From Marinomonas aquiplantarum (GTDB lineage Bacteria; Pseudomonadota; Gammaproteobacteria; Pseudomonadales; Marinomonadaceae): DNA of 64,000 bases. A program made the position numbers and the translations under genes. Location of the stretch: NCBI RefSeq assembly GCF_003314975.1, contig NZ_QNRF01000002.1, forward strand, positions 248,001 through 312,000. The letters run 5' to 3'. The notes under the pieces are model-generated. The model ran no database searches and was not told the origin of the DNA. It saw nothing but the letters and a program-made list of their open reading frames with translations. Every line of letters begins with the position of its first letter. The stretch's first letter is position 1. This document shows positions 57,897 through 64,000 of this stretch, piece by piece.

Positions 57897-58520
57897 ATGA
57901 AGTTTACGCCAAGTTATCGTCGTGAAGATGTTGAAGTGCTAGAGGACGAATGCGTTTACAAAGGCTTCTTTGAAATGCGCAAACTCACGCTAAAACACAG
58001 GAAGTTTAATGGTGATTGGAGTCAACCAATGACCAGAGAAATGATGGTTCGAGACGATGCCGTGTGCGTTTTATTGTTTGATCCAAAAGCCGACAAAGTT
58101 CTGTTAATAGAACAGTTCCGTCCTGCGGTATTAAGAAATTCTTCTCCTTGGTTGTTGGAGTTAGTGGCCGGAATGGTGGAAGAAGGAGAGCAGGATGAAG
58201 ACGTTGCGCGTCGTGAAGCGATGGAAGAAGCAGGTGTCGAAGTAAAGCGGCTTGAATACATGTTTAAATTTGTGCCGTCACCAGGCGGGCTGGTGGAATA
58301 TCTACGGATGTACGCAGGAGAGTTTGATGCCAGCTTAGTTGATGTGACACGCACTCACGGTTTAGATAATGAAAATGAAGACATTAAATTGCATCTGATG
58401 ACGTCACAAGAAGCCATTGATTTGTTACGCCAAGACATAGAAAACGCCAGTACCATCATGGGGTTACAATGGTTTGCTTTAAATAAAACTGAGCTTGTTA
58501 AAAAGTGGCAAGCAGCGTGA
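57897..58520 (+). CDS. nudF: ADP-ribose pyrophosphatase NudF
   Basis: NudF hydrolyses ADP-ribose to AMP and ribose-5-phosphate. The 207-residue protein has the full Nudix box (GMVEEGEQDEDVARREAMEEAG). Size, N-terminus (EVLEDECVYKGFFEMRKLTL) and the nudF-yqiB-yqiA-parE neighbourhood agree with the E. coli gene. It starts a rightward group reaching at least yqiA. Confidence 0.93.
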   Translation: MKFTPSYRREDVEVLEDECVYKGFFEMRKLTLKHRKFNGDWSQPMTREMMVRDDAVCVLLFDPKADKVLLIEQFRPAVLRNSSPWLLELVAGMVEEGEQDEDVARREAMEEAGVEVKRLEYMFKFVPSPGGLVEYLRMYAGEFDASLVDVTRTHGLDNENEDIKLHLMTSQEAIDLLRQDIENASTIMGLQWFALNKTELVKKWQAA

Positions 58521-58522
58521 GT

Positions 58523-59491
58523 ATGATGATAAAAGACAATATAAAGGACTTAAGAAAGCAACCAATGCTAGAGCCCGTTGTTGGCTTGATTTCATTTCTA
58601 TTCATGTGTGTAAATGTGTGTTTTTGGTCTGTTTTAGCGCACTTCGTCGCGCCCTTGTTGTTGGGGAATGAAAAGCATAAGGTGTTAGCGGAAGATTATT
58701 TTGATCGTTTGTTTAACGGTTGGGTGAGTGGTAATGAATGGTGGTTGAAAAATATTCTGGGAGTGCAGTGGGACCTAGATGACAACATGGTTAGCGACTT
58801 TAACAGTTGGAGTTTGATGATTTCCAATCATAGGTCTTGGGTGGATGTGTACATCATTCTGGCGCAAATCCAAGGCAAACGCCCGTTACCAAGAGTCTTC
58901 ATGAAGCAAGCATTGTTTTGGATGCCATTCGTTGGTACCGCCACTTATATAATGGGGTTTCCTTACATGAAACGTTACAGTAAGGAAACCTTGGCGAAAA
59001 AGCCGCATTTGGCTGGAAAAGATTTGGAAACCACGCGACGCTCTTGTGAACGTCTTTTAAATCGCCCTAATTCGATTCTAACCTTTGTGGAAGGGACGCG
59101 TTTTACGCAACAAAAGCATCAAACTCAGGGTTCTGATTATACTCATTTACTTAAGCCAAAAGCGGGTGGTGTAGGCTTTATTTTGCAAACCATGCCAAAC
59201 AGAATTACCCGTATTACTGATATCAATGTTTTGTATGATCAGGCTAACATTTCTGGTTGGGATGTACTGTGTGGACGCTTGAGTAAAGCAAAAGTAATGA
59301 CCCGTGAAGTCGCTTTACCTGAGCGCTTTTTAACACCAGAGTTTCGTCCAGCCGATAATGACAGGGAGGTGTTTTTTGAGTGGTTTAACCTATACTGGCA
59401 CGATAAAGATGTCAGAATGGGTTATCAGCTAGAGGCACTGGTAACGAAAGACGTCAATACGGATAAATCAATTTCTGAAGGAAATACTTAA
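58523..59491 (+). CDS. LPLAT-family acyltransferase (YihG-like)
   Basis: A 322-residue inner-membrane protein with an N-terminal hydrophobic segment (VGLISFLFMCVNVCFWSVLA). It has the acyltransferase motifs NHRSWVD (block I) and FVEGTRFT (block III). It probably acylates a lysophospholipid such as lysophosphatidate, like E. coli YihG. ATG 58523, three bases after the nudF stop, is chosen; 58526 is also possible. In enterobacteria this slot between nudF and parE holds yqiB, cpdA and yqiA; cpdA is not seen here. Confidence 0.85.
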   Translation: MMIKDNIKDLRKQPMLEPVVGLISFLFMCVNVCFWSVLAHFVAPLLLGNEKHKVLAEDYFDRLFNGWVSGNEWWLKNILGVQWDLDDNMVSDFNSWSLMISNHRSWVDVYIILAQIQGKRPLPRVFMKQALFWMPFVGTATYIMGFPYMKRYSKETLAKKPHLAGKDLETTRRSCERLLNRPNSILTFVEGTRFTQQKHQTQGSDYTHLLKPKAGGVGFILQTMPNRITRITDINVLYDQANISGWDVLCGRLSKAKVMTREVALPERFLTPEFRPADNDREVFFEWFNLYWHDKDVRMGYQLEALVTKDVNTDKSISEGNT

Positions 59492-59496
59492 CTCGA

Positions 59497-59973
59497 ATGA
59501 CAGAAGTGATGAAAAAAGCAAACAAGCAATATGTCCCAGATTTGGTTAGCTTACAGCTGCTCGGCGAGTTGAATTATCGCCGTATTGGTCGGATTATGCG
59601 TGGCCAAGAGGACGCTGCTGAGTGGCATTTTTCAATTCATTCGAATGGTGATCAAGAAAGTCGTTTGCGTCTTACTTTAGGCCAAGAAAGTAAATTTACA
59701 ACAGAAATGGCGTTAGAGTTTGGTCCACAAACCGAAAAGAAGCTATTGTTTGAAACCTCATTGTCTCTCACCATTCGTTTGTACCATGATGTGGGCATAG
59801 CCGAAATTACTGACGGACATCGACAGTACAGTGGGGTTTACCCTTATCCAAATGATGCTATGTTGCATCGGGATGAAAAATTCCGTCTTAATCAACAGTT
59901 GGCAGATTTGTTAGAGCTTTGTTTGAAACATGGCCATAGGCTAAATAATCCTTTACCTTTTCAATTCGCCTAA
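59497..59973 (+). CDS. yqiB: DUF1249 protein YqiB
   Basis: A 158-residue protein of unknown function, conserved next to nudF in gammaproteobacteria. Family features are the N-terminal YVPDLVSLQLLGELNYRRI and the central IRLYHDVGIAEI, then FRLNQQLADLLELCLKHG. It starts five bases after the acyltransferase stop. Confidence 0.85.
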   Translation: MTEVMKKANKQYVPDLVSLQLLGELNYRRIGRIMRGQEDAAEWHFSIHSNGDQESRLRLTLGQESKFTTEMALEFGPQTEKKLLFETSLSLTIRLYHDVGIAEITDGHRQYSGVYPYPNDAMLHRDEKFRLNQQLADLLELCLKHGHRLNNPLPFQFA

Positions 59974-59998
59974 CCCTTATTTACTTAGGAGAAGCTAA

Positions 59999-60580
59999 GT
60001 GGCCGTTCTAATCTACATACATGGTTTTAACAGCTCAGAGCATTCCCATAAAGCCAATGTCTTAAAGCAAGCCGCGCATTCCCTTCATGTGGCGCCAACT
60101 TTTATTTCACCTCGCTTGTCCTGGCAACCTAAAGTGGCCATACAGCAACTTGAAGCATTGATAGAGGCTAATTTATCTCAAGGTGTCACCTTAATTGGCA
60201 GTTCATTAGGCGGTTTCTATGCCACGTATTTGACGGAAAAGTATGGTATTAAGAGCATTTTAGTGAACCCTGCCATGCAAGCGCCGATTCTACTAAAAGA
60301 CTATTTAGGCCCCCAGCGGAATCCATATACCAATGACGAGTATGAACTGACTAATGATCACATGGCTGAGTTAGAGGCGCTCGTGGTGACTACGCCAACA
60401 TCAAATCGTTATTGGTTAATGGTACAGGAAGGGGATGAAGTATTGGATTATCGAGCTGCATTACAGGCCTTTCCTAATGTGGCTAAATTGACGCACGAAA
60501 AAGGTGGCGATCATAGCTTCACTGATTTTCAGCGCTTTAGCCTCGATATTTTTAGATTTGCCGAAATAATAACCAACTAA
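59999..60580 (+). CDS. yqiA: YqiA-like esterase
   Basis: A 193-residue alpha/beta-hydrolase with the nucleophile elbow GSSLGGFYATYL (catalytic Ser near 71), an Asp in EGDEVLDYRAA and a His in KGGDHSF. E. coli YqiA, the same length, hydrolyses short acyl-CoA and esters. It starts with GTG after TTAGGAG. A 130-base gap separates it from parE. Confidence 0.9.
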   Translation: MAVLIYIHGFNSSEHSHKANVLKQAAHSLHVAPTFISPRLSWQPKVAIQQLEALIEANLSQGVTLIGSSLGGFYATYLTEKYGIKSILVNPAMQAPILLKDYLGPQRNPYTNDEYELTNDHMAELEALVVTTPTSNRYWLMVQEGDEVLDYRAALQAFPNVAKLTHEKGGDHSFTDFQRFSLDIFRFAEIITN

Positions 60581-60711
60581 CATCATGCTTTTATTGGACT
60601 ATTTTAAACTTTGTAGAAGCAGTGATAGACTCACAGAAGATTGTTATTAAGTTTGAATGCCGATACAGATAACCTGTGTTTGGTGTCGTTTGATTGGAAG
60701 AAAAAACTCGC

Positions 60712-62610
60712 ATGTCAGCAAAAGAATATAACGCCGGATCGATAGAGGTTCTCAGCGGATTAGAACCAGTACAAAAACGTCCTGGAATGTACACGGACAC
60801 GACTCGTCCAAACCACCTTGGACAAGAAGTCATCGATAACTCAGTGGATGAAGCGTTAGCAAAACATGCCGATCGAATTGAGGTCATTCTCTATAAAGAT
60901 GGCTCATTGAGTGTAGAAGACAATGGCCGTGGTATGCCTGTGGACATTCACCCAGAAGAAGGTGTCTCAGGGGTCGAATTGATTCTGACCAAGTTGCATG
61001 CTGGTGGTAAATTCTCTGGTGACAGTTACCAATTTTCAGGTGGTCTTCACGGCGTAGGGGTATCTGTTGTAAATGCCTTATCGACTTCGTTAGAAGTGTG
61101 GGTTAAGCGTAATGGCATTCAATATCATATTGGTTTTGAGAATGGTTTTAAAACCTCTGAATTAAAAGAAATTGGCACCGTTGGCAAGAAAAATACCGGT
61201 ACTAAGGTTAAATTCAGTGCCGATCCAAAATACTTTGATAGCCCGAAATTTTCCCTGTCACGACTAAAGCATTTGTTAAAAGCCAAAGCGGTTCTGTGTT
61301 CAGGCTTGCATGTGGTCTTCATTGATCAAAGTGGTAGCGAAGAAGAGCGAGAAGAGTGGTTCTTCCAAGAAGGCTTGAACGATTACTTGGCTTCAGCGAA
61401 TGAAGGTTTTGTGTTGTTACCAGAGCGACCATTTGTTGGCGGCCTGACAGAAAAAACACAGGGTGTCGATTGGGCCGTACAATGGCTGCCTGAAGGCGGG
61501 GAGTTGGTGACCGAAAGTTATGTTAACTTAATTCCAACCGCACAAGGTGGCACCCATGTAAATGGTTTACGCACGGGGTTATTAGATGCGATCCGTGAGT
61601 TTTGTGATTTTCACAGCTTGCTGCCCCGTGGCATTAAATTAACCGCGGAAGATGTATGGGACCGTTGCAGCTACGTTTTGTCTGCTAAGTTGCAAGAGCC
61701 ACAGTTCTCCGGCCAAACCAAAGAACGTTTGTCGTCTCGTCAAATTGTGCCTTTCATTTCTGCTACGGTAAAAGACGCTTTTAGTTTGTGGTTAAACAAG
61801 CATGTAGAAGATGGCAAAAAAATCGCTGAATTAGTGATTAATAGTGCTCAAAAACGACTGAAAGCCAGTAAAAAAGTGGTGCGTAAAAAAGTCACTCAAG
61901 GCCCAGCCTTACCTGGCAAACTAGCGGACTGTGCGGGCCAAGACTCTTCTCGAAGTGAACTTTTCTTAGTGGAAGGGGACTCGGCGGGGGGGTCTGCGAA
62001 GCAAGCCCGAGAAAAAGATTTTCAAGCAATTTTGCCGTTGCGCGGTAAGATCTTGAACTCTTGGGAAGTGGATTCTGGTCAAGTATTAGCCTCACAAGAA
62101 ATCCATGACATTTCCGTGGCATTAGGCGTTGATCCTAGTGATGAGGACCTAAGTGGTTTGCGTTACGGCAAGGTCTGTATTTTAGCGGATGCGGATTCGG
62201 ATGGTTTACACATCGCCACTTTGATTTGTGCCTTGTTTGTGCGTCACTTCCCAGCGCTTGTGAACCATGGTCATGTGTTCGTGGCCATGCCTCCCTTGTA
62301 CCGTATTGATGTTGGTAAAGAAGTTCATTATGCACTGGATGACGAAGAGAAAGACATTATCTTGCATAAGATTGCTGCGGAGAACAAACGCAGTACACCA
62401 AATGTACAGCGATTCAAAGGTCTGGGTGAAATGAACCCAGCGCAATTGCGTGAAACCACTATGGCGCCAGATACGCGTCGCTTAATCCAATTAACCATGG
62501 AAGATAAGCTGGATACTGACGAATTACTCGATAAGTTGTTATCTAAGAAGCGAGCAGGAGACCGTAAAAACTGGTTGGAAACTTACGGTAACCTAGCCAT
62601 TGTCGATTAG
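60712..62610 (+). CDS. parE: DNA topoisomerase IV subunit B ParE
   Basis: ParE is the ATPase subunit that, with ParC, unlinks daughter chromosomes. The 632-residue product has the GHKL ATPase site (VEDNGRGMPVD, GGLHGVGVSVVNALS) and the Toprim motif VEGDSAGGSAKQ near 417 with DADSDG near 497. Length matches E. coli ParE (630). The start at 60712 (MSAKEYNAGSIEVLSGLEPV) is the family start. parC is not in the window. Confidence 0.97.
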   Translation: MSAKEYNAGSIEVLSGLEPVQKRPGMYTDTTRPNHLGQEVIDNSVDEALAKHADRIEVILYKDGSLSVEDNGRGMPVDIHPEEGVSGVELILTKLHAGGKFSGDSYQFSGGLHGVGVSVVNALSTSLEVWVKRNGIQYHIGFENGFKTSELKEIGTVGKKNTGTKVKFSADPKYFDSPKFSLSRLKHLLKAKAVLCSGLHVVFIDQSGSEEEREEWFFQEGLNDYLASANEGFVLLPERPFVGGLTEKTQGVDWAVQWLPEGGELVTESYVNLIPTAQGGTHVNGLRTGLLDAIREFCDFHSLLPRGIKLTAEDVWDRCSYVLSAKLQEPQFSGQTKERLSSRQIVPFISATVKDAFSLWLNKHVEDGKKIAELVINSAQKRLKASKKVVRKKVTQGPALPGKLADCAGQDSSRSELFLVEGDSAGGSAKQAREKDFQAILPLRGKILNSWEVDSGQVLASQEIHDISVALGVDPSDEDLSGLRYGKVCILADADSDGLHIATLICALFVRHFPALVNHGHVFVAMPPLYRIDVGKEVHYALDDEEKDIILHKIAAENKRSTPNVQRFKGLGEMNPAQLRETTMAPDTRRLIQLTMEDKLDTDELLDKLLSKKRAGDRKNWLETYGNLAIVD

Positions 62611-62679
62611 TAAAAAACCTTTCGTCTTGAGTAAGGCGAGCTAAACTTAGAGTATAGTCCAATGAATTGGAATAAGTGA

Positions 62680-63294
62680 ATGTCTGAAGAAAGAGATGAT
62701 GAAATCATCAGTGAAGAAGTGTTGTATGAAAAAATTGATCACTACTTACTGAAATTTGGCACAGACAGATCGCTGCTTTGTGTGTCTGAGCTGGATGGGT
62801 TTCTCACCGCATTAGGTTGTTCAGCTAAAGAGCTAGAGCCTGACTTATGGTTGAATGCCATTTGGGGGGCGGATGAAGACCAGCCTGTTTGGGAGTCCGC
62901 TGAGGAGGAAGATGAATTCCTCAGCTTAGTATTGATCATGTATATGGAAGCGATGAACAGTCTGCTATTCGGTGAGTTTAGTCCAGTTTATCTGGAACAA
63001 GAATACGAAGGCGAATCTAAAATACTCGTGGAAGAGTGGTGTGCAGGCTTTGTGCGCGGTGCCAAGTTACTCGGCGTTGGCATTGGTGGTGATCGCGACT
63101 TCTTTGATGAGGCACTCGCACCTGTTAGGTTGTTTGGCACGGATGCAGGCATAGCCAAACTGAATAAAATGATGGAACAAGAAGTGAGCTTCTGGCGAGA
63201 AATGATCGAGCCTTCCGTGCAGCGTTTGATTCAACATTATCACCCTGAAATGCAGCTTGGCGAAAATGCTTCAGACACTCGTATTTTGCATTAA
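62680..63294 (+). CDS. YecA/UPF0149 family protein
   Basis: A 204-residue acidic protein with the UPF0149 signatures: ELDGFLTALGCSAKELEPDL near 38-57, a tryptophan-rich IWG stretch, and EEWCAGFVRGAK near 120-131. Some relatives have a C-terminal SEC-C zinc motif; none is present here. The function is unknown. It ends before a bidirectional terminator. Confidence 0.82.
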   Translation: MSEERDDEIISEEVLYEKIDHYLLKFGTDRSLLCVSELDGFLTALGCSAKELEPDLWLNAIWGADEDQPVWESAEEEDEFLSLVLIMYMEAMNSLLFGEFSPVYLEQEYEGESKILVEEWCAGFVRGAKLLGVGIGGDRDFFDEALAPVRLFGTDAGIAKLNKMMEQEVSFWREMIEPSVQRLIQHYHPEMQLGENASDTRILH

Positions 63295-63314
63295 TTGATA
63301 CTGTTCGATAGATC

Positions 63315-63353
63315 AAAAAAAAGCGGTGAAAATTACTTTTCACCGCTTTTTTT
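63315..63353. terminator. Bidirectional terminator between convergent genes
   Basis: An A-run, AGCGGTGAAAA-ttac-TTTTCACCGCT and a T-run make an intrinsic terminator on both strands, ending both the YecA-like gene and the leftward aminotransferase gene. Confidence 0.95.
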
Positions 63354-63380
63354 ATTGTTTCGGCCTAACTTTGCTTGAGA

Positions 63381-64000
63381 TTAGCCAACGACCTCAGCAA
63401 TGCTTGCGCATAGGTAATCGATGTTGTCATCGCTAACACCCGCTACGCTCATACGGCCTGTATCGGCAATGTAAATCGAAAACTCGCTGCGTAGGCGGCG
63501 AACTTGCTCTAGGGTTAGACCTGAGTAAGAGAACATACCGCGTTGGTCTTTAATAAAGCTAAAGTCTTTGCTAACACCCGATTGGGCCAGTTTAGTGACT
63601 AACTTTTCACGCAGGCCGTTGATACGATTACGCATCTCTGCCACTTCTTGTTCCCATTCTGCTTTCAATTCAGGACGACTCATGATGGTGTAAACCACAG
63701 CGGCACCATGTGCTGGCGGCATAGAGTAGTTGGCACGAATGGCTTGACCTATGATGGAGAACGCTGCATCAGCTTCTGAAGACGTTGTGGCGATGACGCT
63801 TAGGCCACCACAACGCTCGCGATAGATGCCGAAGTTTTTCGAGAAAGAGTTCGCAATCAGCATATTATCAACATTGGCTGCCATATGACGTAGGCCAGCC
63901 AAGTCTTCATCCAAACCGTCGCCGAAGCCTTGGTAAGCGGCATCGACCAATGGCAGTAAATCACGACGCTTTACGAAATCGGTAATGACCTTCCATTGCT
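63381..64000 (-). CDS. Aromatic amino acid aminotransferase, N-terminal part outside window
   Basis: The reverse-strand frame enters from the right edge and ends at 63381, giving 206 residues of a protein usually near 397. It is the C-terminal half of a class I aspartate/aromatic aminotransferase, including the PLP-lysine region SFSKNFGIYRERCG and the C-terminal RMSVAGVSDDNIDYL. The transferred amino group normally comes from glutamate. TyrB/PhhC-type versus AspC-type specificity cannot be settled without the N-terminal half. Confidence 0.9.
   Translation of the reverse strand, partial: QWKVITDFVKRRDLLPLVDAAYQGFGDGLDEDLAGLRHMAANVDNMLIANSFSKNFGIYRERCGGLSVIATTSSEADAAFSIIGQAIRANYSMPPAHGAAVVYTIMSRPELKAEWEQEVAEMRNRINGLREKLVTKLAQSGVSKDFSFIKDQRGMFSYSGLTLEQVRRLRSEFSIYIADTGRMSVAGVSDDNIDYLCASIAEVVG

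Overview
This window looks like core chromosome of a marine gammaproteobacterium, most probably Marinomonas or a close relative in the Oceanospirillales. The reasons are moderate GC content, the gene order lptD-surA-pdxA-rsmA-apaG-apaH-glpE-cca, a rpsU/yqeY/dnaG/rpoD operon, and a Pseudomonas-type flagellar layout. Genus is inferred from gene content and order only. No insertion sequence, prophage, integrase or CRISPR array is visible.

Left part (1-25 kb) is housekeeping. It holds the end of a PIN-PhoH protein gene, the macromolecular-synthesis operon (rpsU, yqeY, dnaG, rpoD, reverse strand), tsaD-folB, and the long reverse-strand outer-membrane/RNA-maturation operon lptD to cca. It continues with djlA, a DUF3530 gene, rpe-gph, an MscS channel, MgtE, the trpGDC operon, an OsmC-like gene and a tRNA-Arg(CCU).

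Centre (25-50 kb) is a flagellar supercluster. flgN, flgM and flgA run leftward; cheV, cheR, flgBCDE and flgFGHIJKL run rightward. A degenerate HD-GYP protein gene follows, then two flagellin genes about 2.7 kb apart, then flaG, fliD, fliS and a fliT-like gene. The control hierarchy can be read in the DNA: a sigma-54 site before flgB, and sigma-28 (FliA) sites before flgM and both flagellin genes.

Right of this (50-57 kb) lies a flagellin glycosylation locus: a Maf-family glycosyltransferase gene overlapping the fliT-like gene, pseI-pseG on the same strand, and pseB-pseC-pseF on the opposite strand. These make and probably attach a pseudaminic-acid-type sugar to flagellin. No PseH acetyltransferase is visible. 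The last 7 kb is housekeeping again: tag, nudF, an acyltransferase gene, yqiB, yqiA, parE, a YecA/UPF0149 gene and the end of an aromatic aminotransferase gene.

The most unusual signals are: a fliC1 3' UTR built like a small RNA with a CU-rich stretch complementary to Shine-Dalgarno sequences; a 2.4-kb gene-free stretch between the flagellin genes with its own terminator-like hairpins; a duplicated segment in the hook protein FlgE; a strongly acidic insert in the cap protein FliD; a tyrosine-rich linker in primase; and an HD-GYP protein that has lost its HD pair.
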